Position numbers and translations under genes: made by a program. A stretch of 64,000 bases of DNA, taken from positions 62,001 through 126,000 of the forward strand of contig DAOUBD010000018.1 of NCBI GenBank assembly GCA_034432935.1, given 5' to 3'. A model generated the notes under the pieces. The model saw nothing but the letters and a program-made list of their open reading frames with translations, did not search any database and was not told the origin of the DNA. The stretch is from DAOUAG01 sp034432935. Its GTDB lineage: Bacteria; Chloroflexota; Dehalococcoidia; SM23-28-2; RBG-16-64-32. Positions 34,797 through 43,360 of this stretch are shown piece by piece (the first letter of the stretch is position 1; every line of letters begins with the position of its first letter).

Positions 34797-35969
34797 ATGC
34801 CGCATGGGCAGCGGCCGCTTGTGAACGCAGATCGTATGTTCTACGATTGGCTTGTGATGATGATGCGGCCCTCTGGCGGCTTCGGAGCGGCCCCTGCCGG
34901 GCTGAGGACGGGCGTAGCCCATCTGCCGCTGCATGGCGGGGCGGCGCCGCGCTGGCTCTATCAGCGTATGGTGCTCCTGTCGCGGCAGATAGTCCTGGTG
35001 ATCACGGAAGAGTATGGTCCTGGGGAGTTTGTGGCGCGCCTGGCGGACCCCCATTGGTTCCAGGCCTTCGGCTGCGTCCTCGGTTTCGACTGGCACTCCT
35101 CGGGGCTGACAACTGTGGCCTGCGCGGCCTTGAAGGAGGGGCTGGCTGGCCTGGAAGCCGACACGGGCGTTGTTGTGGCCGGGGGCAAGGGCGCCACCTC
35201 ACGCAAGACGCCAGGAGAGATCGAGCTGGCGGCGGAGCGCCACGGGTTTGCGCCAGACCCCCTGGTCAGGGCCTCCCGCCTCGCGGCCAAGGTGGACTCG
35301 GCCGCCGTCCAGGATGGCTACCAGTTGTATCACCACACCTTCGTCTTCACCCTAGACGGCCGCTGGGCCGTGGTTCAGCAGGGGATGAACGAGGCCACGG
35401 GCTACGCCCGCCGCTATCACTGGCTGTCGGACGCCGTGGCGGATTTCGTGGTAGAGCCCCACAGCGCCGTCGTCAGTGAGGGCCCAGGGTCTGGCTTGAA
35501 CATGGTGGCCGCCGAAGCAGAGGACTCGCGGTGCGTCTCCGCAGCCCTGGCCCGCGAGGCGCCTGAAAGAACGGTGCGCGAGCTCCAGCGGGCGCAGTCG
35601 CTGGACCTTCCAGCGGCCCATTACGTCCCCCTGGCGGCCGTCCACGCCCGCCGTCTGGACAAGTCGCTGCGGGCAGCCTACGAGGCCCAGCCGGAGGACT
35701 TCGAGGCGCTTCTGGGGACAGAGGGCGTGGGTCCGGCCACCATCCGGGCCTTGGCCCTCATCGCGGACCTGGTCCACGGGGCCAAGGCCTCGTTCCGGGA
35801 CCCGGCGCGCTTCGCCTTCGCCCACGGGGGCAAGGACGGCCATCCCTACCCGGTGGACCGGGCCACCTACGACCGGTCCATCGAGGTTCTGAGGCGGGCG
35901 GTGGAGCGGGCCCGGCTGGGGCGATCGGAGAAGCTGGAGGCCCTGCGGCGGCTGGCGGCGGCGCTGTAG
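34797..35969 (+). CDS. DUF763 domain protein
   Basis: A 390-residue member of DUF763, a family known from archaea and some thermophilic bacteria. Diagnostic segments: RTGVAHLPLHGGAAPRWLYQRM, GFDWHSSGLTT, GGKGATSRKTPGEIE and YQLYHHTFVFTLDGRWAVVQQGMN (each quoted in part of the conserved block). Residues about 300-320 (LLGTEGVGPATIRALAL) look like a helix-hairpin-helix, hinting at DNA or RNA contact. Function is unknown. Start is ambiguous: ATG 34797 (weak AAGGGC) or ATG 34857; the family core begins only after the second. Confidence 0.85.
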   Translation: MPHGQRPLVNADRMFYDWLVMMMRPSGGFGAAPAGLRTGVAHLPLHGGAAPRWLYQRMVLLSRQIVLVITEEYGPGEFVARLADPHWFQAFGCVLGFDWHSSGLTTVACAALKEGLAGLEADTGVVVAGGKGATSRKTPGEIELAAERHGFAPDPLVRASRLAAKVDSAAVQDGYQLYHHTFVFTLDGRWAVVQQGMNEATGYARRYHWLSDAVADFVVEPHSAVVSEGPGSGLNMVAAEAEDSRCVSAALAREAPERTVRELQRAQSLDLPAAHYVPLAAVHARRLDKSLRAAYEAQPEDFEALLGTEGVGPATIRALALIADLVHGAKASFRDPARFAFAHGGKDGHPYPVDRATYDRSIEVLRRAVERARLGRSEKLEALRRLAAAL

Positions 35970-36021
35970 CGCCCGCCTTCCCGCTGGGGCCACGGTTGGT
36001 TCCAGCGCCTCCCCTTTTGCT

Positions 36022-36027
36022 ATACTC
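36022..36027 (+). promoter_or_regulatory. candidate -10 box of the enoyl-CoA hydratase/endonuclease V operon
   Basis: TATACT 32 nt before ATG 36060. TTGGTT (35996-36001) lies 20 nt upstream, longer than the optimal spacing. AGGAGGT precedes the start. Confidence 0.4.
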
Positions 36028-36059
36028 GCCTCGGCTTAATCCCAACCCCAGGAGGTCCG

Positions 36060-36869
36060 ATGCAGCCCCACGTCCTCTACGAGAAGACCGGACACATCGC
36101 CCGCATCACCCTCAATCGTCCGGAGGTGCACAACGCCTTCAGCCCGGAGTCCATCGTTCGCCTGGCCGACATCTGGCGGGACTTCAACGAGGACGATAAT
36201 CTGCGCGTCGCCCTGGTCACTGGCGCGGGCGACCGGGCATTTTCTTCGGGGGCGGACCTGGGCCGGCTCATCCCCCTCTATACACGCGCCCGCCCGCCAG
36301 AAGACGAGTGGGACCGGCGCCTGCTGGAGGACCCGGCCACCATCAGCGTGGCCTTCCTCCGCCGCTACACCGTCTACAAGCCCATCGTGGCCGCCATCAA
36401 CGGCTTCTGTCTGGCCGGCGGCACGGAGCTGATGTTGGCGTCGGACATACGCATAGCTGCCGAGCACGCCACTTTTGCTTTGACGGAGGCGAAGCGAGGC
36501 CTCGTGCCCGGCGCGGGATCCATGGCCCGGCTTCCGCGCCAGGTGCCCTACTGCAAGGCGGCGGAGATCCTCCTGGTGGGTGACCACATATCGGCGCAGG
36601 AGGCGTTGCGCATCGGTTTGGTGAACTACGTCGTTCCCGCGGCGGAGCTCATGGGCAGGGCCGAAGAGTTTGCCCAGAAGCTGGCGGAGAACGGCCCTCT
36701 GGCCGTGCGCAAGATCAAGGAGGTCATGATCCGGGGGTCGGGCCTCTCGCTGGCAGATGCCTTCGCCATCGAGGACGAGGTGTCCCGGGTGGTTTTCGCC
36801 AGCGAGGACGCCCGGGAGGGGCCCAGGGCCTTCATGGAGAAGCGCAAGCCCCAGTTCAAGGGGCGGTAG
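36060..36869 (+). CDS. enoyl-CoA hydratase/isomerase family protein
   Basis: A 269-residue crotonase, distinct from the paralogue at 33268-34140. RITLNRPEVHNAFSPE opens it; DRAFSSGADLGRLIPL and NGFCLAGGTELMLASDIR form the oxyanion hole; LTEAKRGLVPGAGSMARLPR holds the likely catalytic Glu. A strong AGGAGGT lies 4 nt before ATG 36060. It ends 7 bp before endonuclease V. Fatty-acid or branched-chain acyl-CoA degradation is likely; the substrate is unknown. Confidence 0.9.
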   Translation: MQPHVLYEKTGHIARITLNRPEVHNAFSPESIVRLADIWRDFNEDDNLRVALVTGAGDRAFSSGADLGRLIPLYTRARPPEDEWDRRLLEDPATISVAFLRRYTVYKPIVAAINGFCLAGGTELMLASDIRIAAEHATFALTEAKRGLVPGAGSMARLPRQVPYCKAAEILLVGDHISAQEALRIGLVNYVVPAAELMGRAEEFAQKLAENGPLAVRKIKEVMIRGSGLSLADAFAIEDEVSRVVFASEDAREGPRAFMEKRKPQFKGR

Positions 36870-36876
36870 GAGGCCT

Positions 36877-37575
36877 GTGCGCCTCCGGCCTCTGCACCCG
36901 TGGAACCTGACGCCGACAGAGGCCATCGCCCTCCAGGCGCGCCTGGCGCCCAGCGTCGTCCGGGAGGGCAGACCGGGCAACGTGCGTCTGGTGGCTGCGG
37001 CCGATGTCGCCTTCCTTGGCTCGCCGAGAGCCGGGAGCAGAGGCGTGGCCCGGGCGGCAGTGGTTGTCCTGGAGTACCCCGGACTGACTCTGTTAGAACA
37101 GCAGGCCGTCGAGGCACCGGTGCCCTTCCCTTACGTTCCGGGGCTCCTGTCCTTCCGCGAGATACCGGCGCTCGCGCGGGCGTTCGAGGCGCTGGAACGG
37201 CGTCCGGACCTGCTGCTGGTCGACGGCCAGGGCTACGCCCACCCCCGGCGTTTTGGCCTGGCCTGCCACCTCGGCCTGCTCCTCGATCTCCCAACCATCG
37301 GCTGCGCCAAGAGCCGCCTCTGCGGCCAGCACGAGCCACCGGGCTTGGAGAGAGGCTCCAGCGCGCCGCTGGTCGATGGCGGCGAGGTCATCGGCTTGGT
37401 GCTGCGAACGCGGGAAGGGGTGGCGCCGGTCTACGTCTCGGTAGGGCACCGGATTTCGCTGGAGGCCGCTGCCGGTTGGGTGCTACGCCTCTGCCGTGGC
37501 CGCCGCATACCGGAGCCGCTGCGCCTGGCGGACCAGGCCTCCAAGGGCCGCGGACCTGCTGCCCGACCGGCGTAA
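36877..37575 (+). CDS. nfi: endonuclease V
   Basis: A 232-residue deoxyinosine-specific endonuclease that nicks one base 3' of hypoxanthine in DNA. Family landmarks: VAAADVAFLG (first catalytic Asp), PGLLSFREIPAL (Glu), LLLVDGQGYAHPRRFGLACHLG (Asp and the conserved GxxHPRxxG), IGCAKSRLCG and PVYVSVGHRISLE (quoted singly). GTG 36877 is chosen because TAGGAGG lies just upstream and it gives the family N-terminus; the open frame continues into the previous gene without similarity. Confidence 0.93.
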   Translation: MRLRPLHPWNLTPTEAIALQARLAPSVVREGRPGNVRLVAAADVAFLGSPRAGSRGVARAAVVVLEYPGLTLLEQQAVEAPVPFPYVPGLLSFREIPALARAFEALERRPDLLLVDGQGYAHPRRFGLACHLGLLLDLPTIGCAKSRLCGQHEPPGLERGSSAPLVDGGEVIGLVLRTREGVAPVYVSVGHRISLEAAAGWVLRLCRGRRIPEPLRLADQASKGRGPAARPA

Positions 37576-37620
37576 AGGTTCCGCCCAGTACAGAGTCTAC
37601 TCTCCCCTCCTTCGGGCCTG

Positions 37621-37626
37621 TATAAT
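37621..37626 (+). promoter_or_regulatory. candidate -10 box of prfB
   Basis: Perfect TATAAT 22 nt upstream of the prfB ATG, with GGAGG between. No clear -35. Confidence 0.45.
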
Positions 37627-37648
37627 CACATCAGCGGAGGAAGAACAG

Positions 37649-38747
37649 ATGCTGGAAACCAGAACTACGATAGCAGACCTTCAGGAGCGCATCGCCCACG
37701 TCCTCCGCCGTCTTTGACATCCCTAAGCTGGAAGAAGAGGTATCCCGGCTGGAGCAGGAGTCTGCCCGGCCAGGATTCTGGGATGATCCTCAAGAGGCCC
37801 AAAGGGTGATGCGGCGTTTGGCCGAGGCGCGGGAGCAGGTGGAGACGTGGCGTGGCCTGGAGGCGAAGGCCCGGGAGTTGGCCGGCCTCCTACAATTGGC
37901 GGAGGATGAGGCCGACGAAGAGCTGGCCCGGGCCGTGGCCGAAGACGTCTCAGCCCTGGCCGCCCAGTTGGAGGAGATGGAGCTGGGCTTGGCCCTCTCC
38001 GGCGAATACGACCGCCGCGACGCTATACTGGCGATCCACGCCGGCGCCGGCGGCACCGATTCTCAGGACTGGGCGGAGATGCTGCTGCGCATGTATCTGC
38101 GCTGGGCGGACCGTCACGGTTATGCCACCAACATTCTGGATTTGATGCCCGGCGAAGAGGCGGGGATCAAATCGGCCACCGTGGAAGTTGTGGGCCGCAA
38201 CGCCTACGGTTACCTTCGCGGCGAACGCGGTGTCCACCGCTTGGTGCGAATCTCGCCCTTCGACGCATCCCACGCCCGCCACACATCCTTCGCCTTGGTG
38301 GAGGTGATGCCGGAGGTGGAGAGCGAAGCTGAGGTCTCCATCGATCCAGAGGACCTGCGCATCGACGTCTTCCGGGCCAGCGGCCACGGAGGCCAAAACG
38401 TCCAGAAGAACGCCACTGCCGTCCGCATCACTCACATCCCCACGGGCATCAGCGTGGTGTGCCAGAACGAACGCTCCCAGAGCCGGAACAAGGAGATGGC
38501 CATGAGGGTCCTGGAGGCCCGGCTCCTAGAGAAAGAGCTCCAGAAGCGGGCGGAGGAGCAGGCGCGTCTGAAGGGGGAGCACGTCTCGGCGGGCTGGGGC
38601 AACCAGATTCGTTCCTACGTCCTGCACCCGTACAAGATGGTGAAGGACCACCGGACAGGATATGAGACCAGTGACACCGAAGATGTCCTGGACGGCGACC
38701 TCGACGCCCTCATGCGGGCCTACCAGAAGGCGACCCTCGGTGCCTAG
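37649..38747 (+). CDS. prfB: peptide chain release factor 2 (programmed +1 frameshift)
   Basis: RF2, decoding UGA and UAA stops. ATG 37649 (GGAGG 8 nt upstream) opens a 22-codon frame ending CTT TGA C at 37712-37718. Reading continues one base forward from GAC 37716 to 38747, giving 365 residues, the normal RF2 length. The second frame contains the stop-recognition SPF (RISPFDASHARH) and the GGQ peptidyl-hydrolysis loop (ASGHGGQNVQKN). The frameshift is the classic autoregulation: low RF2 favours slippage past UGA. The strong SD-like AGGGGG seen upstream of the slip site in E. coli is absent here. The stop overlaps the next gene. Confidence 0.95.
37711..37718 (+). other. prfB programmed +1 frameshift site
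   Basis: The slip sequence CTT TGA C at codons 22-23 of prfB. tRNA-Leu on CTT is expected to slip to TTT, after which GAC is read. The conserved position and the C after TGA match known prfB sites. Confidence 0.93.
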
Positions 38748-40074
38748 CGCGGCGGCGGGCAGCCCAGGGAGGGCGCTGCTCCTGGCCTTCTGCCGCCATG
38801 CCGTTGTGGTGGCAGCGCTGGGCGCCGCTGCCTCAGCCGTCGGCCTGGCGCCCACCGCGGCGAGGGCCCAGATTGCCCCGACGGTCACGGACGGCGGTGT
38901 CGAGAACCGGTTTCCGGAAGGGATGGTCTTCCGCGTCTCGGCCTCCAGCGATTCCGAAATCCAGCAGTTACGGCTGCGTTACAACGTGCTGCCCGATGGC
39001 ACAGCCGCCATAGGGGACGCGGACTTCCAGCGGGGCAAGTCGGTCTCCGGGGTCTTCGAGCTGGCCGGGAACAATCCGCCCCGCATCTACCTGCCTCCAG
39101 GCACCGTGATCCAGTACCACTGGGAGGCCACGGATGCCGAGGGCGACGTGGGCAGGAGCCCGCCGGCCAGCATCGTCTACCGGGACATACGGTTCGACTG
39201 GAAGGAGGCCAGCGCAGACGGAGTCACCGTGAACTACTACTCGGGTTCTGGGGCCCAGGCCCGGTCAATGCTGGACGTGGCCACCAAGACCATCGCCTCT
39301 ATGTCTGATCTCCTCGGGACCACGGTGGAGTTCCCAGTGAAGGTCTGGATCTACGACTCGGTGCAGGACATGAAGCCTGCCCTAGTGAAGCGCAGCGAGA
39401 CCTTCGAGGAGTCCATCATCACGGCCGGGGTGCGGGTGTCTTCGGACACCGTGTTGGTGCTGGGCAACGTCGAGTACGACACGCTGCGGCACGAGCTGAC
39501 CCATGTGGTCACCGCCGTTGCAGGTGAGAGCGCCTTCGGATTCCTGCCGGCCTGGCTGGACGAGGGCACGGCTGTCTACAGCCAGGAGGACCCCGGGGGC
39601 TACAAGACGGCCCTGGACCGGGCGGTGGCCAGAGGCAACGTCCTATCGGTTCGGGCTATCACCTCCTATCCGGGGGACCCAGCGAAGGTAGAGCTCTTCT
39701 ACGGTGAGTCATGGAGCCTGGTGGCGTTCTTGAACGAGCAGTACGGGCCAGAGCGGTTCGCGCAGCTCTTCGCCGAAATCAAGAAGGGGAAGCGCATAGA
39801 CGCCGCCCTGCAGAGCGTATACGGCTTTGACCAGGACGGGCTGGAGGACGAATGGCGGGACTTCATGGGTTTGCCTGCCCGGGTCACGCCTGAGCCTGCC
39901 ACGCCGGCCCCCACTGCCACTTCCCGCCAGACTGTGGGGCCGTCGCCGGCGCCGGGCCAGGGGGAGAGTGGCGGGACTTCGGCCGGTACTGTCGCGGTGC
40001 TGGCCGGCGGAGTGATAGCCCTCGCCGGCTTGGTAGCGGCGGTCGGGCTGGTGATCGCCCGGCGCTACCGCTAA
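38740..40074 (+). CDS. secreted, membrane-anchored gluzincin peptidase (peptidase MA-like)
   Basis: A 444-residue exported protein. A signal peptide occupies about 1-43 (cleavage near ARAQ). A zinc-peptidase domain contains HELTH (251-255) and a downstream Glu275 in AWLDEGTAVYSQ, the HExxH+E gluzincin pattern. A Thr/Pro linker (about 386-410) and one C-terminal helix ending in RRYR anchor it to the membrane. The N-terminal 50-150 region looks like a beta-sandwich. GTG 38740 overlaps the prfB stop. Substrate unknown; probable role in processing surface proteins or peptides. Confidence 0.85.
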   Translation: MPSAAAGSPGRALLLAFCRHAVVVAALGAAASAVGLAPTAARAQIAPTVTDGGVENRFPEGMVFRVSASSDSEIQQLRLRYNVLPDGTAAIGDADFQRGKSVSGVFELAGNNPPRIYLPPGTVIQYHWEATDAEGDVGRSPPASIVYRDIRFDWKEASADGVTVNYYSGSGAQARSMLDVATKTIASMSDLLGTTVEFPVKVWIYDSVQDMKPALVKRSETFEESIITAGVRVSSDTVLVLGNVEYDTLRHELTHVVTAVAGESAFGFLPAWLDEGTAVYSQEDPGGYKTALDRAVARGNVLSVRAITSYPGDPAKVELFYGESWSLVAFLNEQYGPERFAQLFAEIKKGKRIDAALQSVYGFDQDGLEDEWRDFMGLPARVTPEPATPAPTATSRQTVGPSPAPGQGESGGTSAGTVAVLAGGVIALAGLVAAVGLVIARRYR

Positions 40075-40083
40075 GCAGGCGTC

Positions 40084-40827
40084 CTACGGGATGTACAGTC
40101 CGCTGTCCCGGATCTTGCCCCGTTCGATGGGCTTGGGCGAGGCCTGCTCGCTTTCCCGTCCGTCCCCGGCTGCCTTGACGATCTGCTCGACCAGCACTCG
40201 CTCCTCGACCATTCCCGGGATGGCGAGCCGATCGTTGATGACGGTGAGGGGCACGGCCCGAACGCCATACCGTTGGGCCAGCTCCGGGAACTCGTTGACC
40301 TCGATGACCTCAGCCCGTACTTGGGGGTTCACCATCGCTATCTGGAAGGCGGCACGCGCCATCGCTGGGCAGTAGGGTCAGGTGGGCGTGACGAACACCC
40401 GTAGGGTCACCTCGTTGGCCAGGCCTCGCAGGGCATCTACGGACTCCTGCGAAAGACTGACCTCCTGCCGGGAGATGTCCACGATGGACTCGACGAAGGC
40501 AGGGAACTCGGTGCCGCTGGGGAGGCCGTAGAAGATTACGAAGGCGTTGCCCGCCCCCCGCAAGACCGTCGCCGGCGCCCACTGGACGCCAAAACGCAGG
40601 CGCTCCTCGCGGGCCTCGTCCAGGATGTGGACTTGTAGGCTGATCAGATCGCTCAGGCCTGCCAACTCCCGCAGTAACTCGCCCGTCGGCTTGCAGGTGG
40701 CGCATGGGCGCTGGCCGGGCACCTCCAAGCCCGTCTCCCGCACCGTGAAGTAGTCGATCTTTACGGGCCCGGTCAGCTCTTGGGCAAACTTCCGCTTAAG
40801 GAGCTCCTGGTCCTTTAGCGGAATCAC
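40084..40827 (-). CDS. two-thioredoxin-fold oxidoreductase, candidate selenoprotein (UxxC)
   Basis: One reading frame of 247 residues is interrupted only by a TGA at 40378-40380 (codon 150). Read through, the second thioredoxin-fold domain has VFVTPT-U-PYC, exactly where relatives (archaeal/bacterial PDO-like or glutaredoxin-like proteins) have CPYC, and continues with EFPELAQRYGVRAVPLTVIN, including the cis-Pro loop. The N-terminal domain retains C42-A-T-C45. Frame, homology and a possible downstream stem-loop all support selenocysteine. GTG 40827 overlaps the upstream gene's stop (GTGA) after GGGGAGG. Split annotation at the TGA would be an error. No sel genes are in the window. Confidence 0.82.
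40348..40380 (-). promoter_or_regulatory. UGA (Sec) codon with candidate SECIS stem-loop
   Basis: After the TGA (40380-40378) come 17 nt, then a GGCG/CGCC stem (40360-40357 with 40351-40348) closing a 5-nt loop CGTGC; two further pairs (A-T, G-C) lie outside a T-T mismatch. The loop begins 21 nt after TGA, within the range usual for bacterial SECIS elements. The stem is short, so confidence is low. Confidence 0.35.
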
Positions 40828-41441
40828 GCGGCCTCCCCTTTCCGGCCGCCGCGGCTCTTCCACCAGACCAGGGCTAGGCGCTGTAGGGCGGTGGCGCTGG
40901 ACAAGATGGCCAGGGTCCAGAGCACAGGCGTCATCACGTTTCTCATGATAATGTCCTGTACGATGAGCCCGCCACCTACGAGGGCCACCCGCTCCGCGCG
41001 GGTGAAGATGCCCTCTCGCATTTTGAGGCCAATGACCTCTGCCCTGGCGCGGACGTAGCTGACCAGTATGGAGGATGCCCCGGCCACGAAGATCAACAGC
41101 TCTTCCGTGCGGCCTCCCCGGTTGCTGTAGAACCACAGAAGGCCAAAGAGCACGGACGCCTCCGACACCCGGTCCATGACGGCGTCGAAGACGGAACCAA
41201 AGTCTGTCGCGCTGCCGGTAGCCCGGGCCAGGGCGCCATCGAGGAAGTCCAGGGCGCTGAAGGCCAGCACGACGACCCCGGCTGCTAGGAACTCACCCCT
41301 CGCCGCCAGGACGGCGGCGCCCAAGTTGCCCAGCACGCCGGCTGCCGTCAGCATGTTTGGCGTCACGCCCAGGCGGGAGAGGAAGGCCACCGGGGGGCCC
41401 GTCAGCCAGCCTGGGGCCGAGCGAGGGAGGAGCGATGGCAT
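40824..41441 (-). CDS. CDP-alcohol phosphatidyltransferase, PI-phosphate synthase-like
   Basis: A 205-residue membrane enzyme. The catalytic motif D-G-x2-A-R-x8-G-x3-D-x3-D is complete in DGALARATGSATDFGSVFDA plus VMD. The following SYVRARAEVIGLKMREGI and RAERVAL closely resemble mycobacterial PgsA1, which joins CDP-diacylglycerol to inositol-3-phosphate, and less so PgsA of phosphatidylglycerol synthesis. About five or six hydrophobic helices. Its position between a PimA-like enzyme and the selenoprotein gene supports phosphoinositide rather than PG synthesis. It starts 9 bp after the glycosyltransferase. Confidence 0.85.
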   Translation of the reverse strand: MPSLLPRSAPGWLTGPPVAFLSRLGVTPNMLTAAGVLGNLGAAVLAARGEFLAAGVVVLAFSALDFLDGALARATGSATDFGSVFDAVMDRVSEASVLFGLLWFYSNRGGRTEELLIFVAGASSILVSYVRARAEVIGLKMREGIFTRAERVALVGGGLIVQDIIMRNVMTPVLWTLAILSSATALQRLALVWWKSRGGRKGEAA

Positions 41442-41450
41442 GGGCCGCTG

Positions 41451-42596
41451 CTATCCCTGCGCGGCTGCCTCGCCGCAACGGGCTTTCATCACGTCCTCAT
41501 AGTACTGAAGGATGCGGCCCGACACGTTGTCCCAGCTATAGTCCCTGGCGTGGCCGGCTGCGGCCCGGACCATCTCCTGCCGCATCGCGAAATCGCATAG
41601 GACCCGCCGCAAACCTTCGGCCAGCGCTGCGCTGTCCTGCGGGGGCACCAGCAAGCCGTGCACGCCGGAGACCAGAACGTCGCGAAAGCCGTCGATGTCG
41701 GAAGCCACGATGGGCGCGCCGGCGGCCATGGCTTCCAGCAGCACGATGCCGAAGCTTTCTTGGCCAGTGTTGGGCGCGCAGAAGACGTCTGCTGTCTTGT
41801 AGTAGCTGGGTAGCTCGGCATAGGGAACGTAACCCGCGAAATGGACGTCCGCAAGGCCCATGCGTTCGACATAACGCTCGCAGACTTCCCGCATGCCGCC
41901 GTCCGGCCCGACGATGATCAGCCGTATGTCGGGCATCTCCGGCTTGAGGCGGGCATAGGCCTCCAGCAAGTACGGGAGACCCTTCCGCTTCTCCTGCCGC
42001 CCGACAAACAGGATGTTGCGCTTGCCGTCCATGAACTCGGAGCGCGGCGGCATCTCCGTTGCGAAGAAGGGGTAGTCGATGCCGTTAGGGATCAGGCGGT
42101 ACCGGTCCGGAAAGTACTTGCCGATCATCTTCAGGGCCGCCCGGGAAACGGCGATGCGGCCGTGAATGTTCTGCCACCAGGGCTTGATGATGAACTTGGA
42201 GTAGGCGTATAGCCGGCTGCCGCCTTCCCTTGTGGCGTGGAAGGTGGCGATGTTGGTGCAACGGGAATAGCGCAGGAATTGGAAGGGCAGCAGAGGCATG
42301 AAGGGCTCGTGGATGTGCACGATATCGAAGCGCTCTCTCTCCAGCAGCCGCTTGACCCGTGGTCCGAGCTGGTAGGAGATGCAGACGTTGGCTATCGACC
42401 CGCTGGCGGGCAGGCCGATGGTGCTTTCGCCAATGACGATGAGGTATTCGAGGCTGTGCTTGGGGCGGCGCGAGGAGGGCGCTGCGATGCGGACATAGTG
42501 GCCGCGTCGCGTGAACTGCTCCGCCAGACTGGCGATGTGAATGTTGACTCCGCCCGGCTGAGACCAATCGTAGGGGGAGACCAGGATTATCTTCAT
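41451..42596 (-). CDS. GT4 glycosyltransferase, PimA-like
   Basis: A 381-residue GT-B glycosyltransferase. The N-terminus ILVSPYDWSQPGGVNIHIAS matches the PimA opening (CPYSFDVPGGV type), HIHEPFMPLL matches its HLHEP region, and ADVFCAPNTGQESFGIVLLE with the following EAMAAG is nearly identical in pattern to PimA; the Ex7E motif is ESFGIVLLE. PimA adds the first mannose from GDP-mannose to phosphatidylinositol at the membrane. ATG 42596 overlaps the PHP gene stop (ATGA). Function by homology and context; the sugar donor is not proven. Confidence 0.86.
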   Translation of the reverse strand: MKIILVSPYDWSQPGGVNIHIASLAEQFTRRGHYVRIAAPSSRRPKHSLEYLIVIGESTIGLPASGSIANVCISYQLGPRVKRLLERERFDIVHIHEPFMPLLPFQFLRYSRCTNIATFHATREGGSRLYAYSKFIIKPWWQNIHGRIAVSRAALKMIGKYFPDRYRLIPNGIDYPFFATEMPPRSEFMDGKRNILFVGRQEKRKGLPYLLEAYARLKPEMPDIRLIIVGPDGGMREVCERYVERMGLADVHFAGYVPYAELPSYYKTADVFCAPNTGQESFGIVLLEAMAAGAPIVASDIDGFRDVLVSGVHGLLVPPQDSAALAEGLRRVLCDFAMRQEMVRAAAGHARDYSWDNVSGRILQYYEDVMKARCGEAAAQG

Positions 42597-43360
42597 GGCA
42601 AACGGAAGATGCGGCGCACGAAGCTGGCGGCTGTAGGACCCCAGCCCATGTTGCGGGGAGTGGTCATGATGCCACGGTAGGTCTGCCGCAGCACCTTGGC
42701 GGCGCCCAACTCCAGGAGCGATGGGTGGCGCCCGGCAACCCCCTGGGTGGTCCCCTGCCGGATGCTCCGCCGTAGGTCTTCCGCTGTGCGGCCAGGGAAG
42801 CGGGTGAAGGCGCTGCCGATAACCGGCAGGAAGTGGGCATCGCTGCCGCCTACCTCCGGCAGCCGCAGCTCTCGCCTGTTGAACTCCAGCGCCCGGCGCC
42901 GCGCGATGCGGGCGGCTGGGGACTGGTTCGCCGTCTCGATGGCGTCGAAGCAGATGCCGTCCTTGGCCATGTCCCGTATCCGCATCAGCGTCCTGCGGTC
43001 TACCCCCCGGGTCAACCAGCTCAAAGGGTGGGGTACGATGCACAAGCCGCCCTGGCGGTGCACGGCCTCCAGCACCTCGGTGACCGGCCTCAGGCTTCGC
43101 ACCGGCTCCTCCACGAAGAGGGCCAGCAGATGGCCCTCAATAGCCGTCACCTCGATGCCGGTTATGAGGTCGAACCTGTATCGCCCCTTGGCCCAGAGTT
43201 CCCGGGCTTCCCATGCGCCGCGGATGTCGTCGTGGTCAGTGATGGCGATAACGTTTAGATCTGTCTGCTCTTGCACGTAGTCCAGCACCTCCCGAGCGCT
43301 GGCCAAGCCATCGCTGGCGGAGGTATGGATGTGGAGATCGGCCTTGCCCCCGCCTGTCAC
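42593..43360 (-). CDS. PHP-domain phosphoesterase
   Basis: A 255-residue PHP-family metal-dependent phosphoesterase. Motifs in order: ADLHIHTSASDG (residues 7-18), IAITDHDDIRG, IEVTAIEGHLL, GLCIVPHPLSW and VGGSDAHFLPVIG. These supply the trinuclear metal site; relatives hydrolyse nucleoside or sugar phosphates. GTG 43360 overlaps the acyltransferase stop (GTGA). Inside an otherwise lipid-glycan operon it could act as an inositol/sugar phosphatase; that is speculation. Confidence 0.86.
   Translation of the reverse strand: MTGGGKADLHIHTSASDGLASAREVLDYVQEQTDLNVIAITDHDDIRGAWEARELWAKGRYRFDLITGIEVTAIEGHLLALFVEEPVRSLRPVTEVLEAVHRQGGLCIVPHPLSWLTRGVDRRTLMRIRDMAKDGICFDAIETANQSPAARIARRRALEFNRRELRLPEVGGSDAHFLPVIGSAFTRFPGRTAEDLRRSIRQGTTQGVAGRHPSLLELGAAKVLRQTYRGIMTTPRNMGWGPTAASFVRRIFRLP

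Noticed and set aside
37715..37717. TGA in prfB as a frameshift error
   Set aside because: The CTT TGA C site is the conserved programmed +1 frameshift of prfB and the total length is normal.
40378..40380. TGA as a nonsense mutation splitting the oxidoreductase into a pseudogene
   Set aside because: Frame and homology continue perfectly on both sides and the TGA sits at the catalytic Cys of a CxxC motif; selenocysteine explains it better, though I cannot prove it here.
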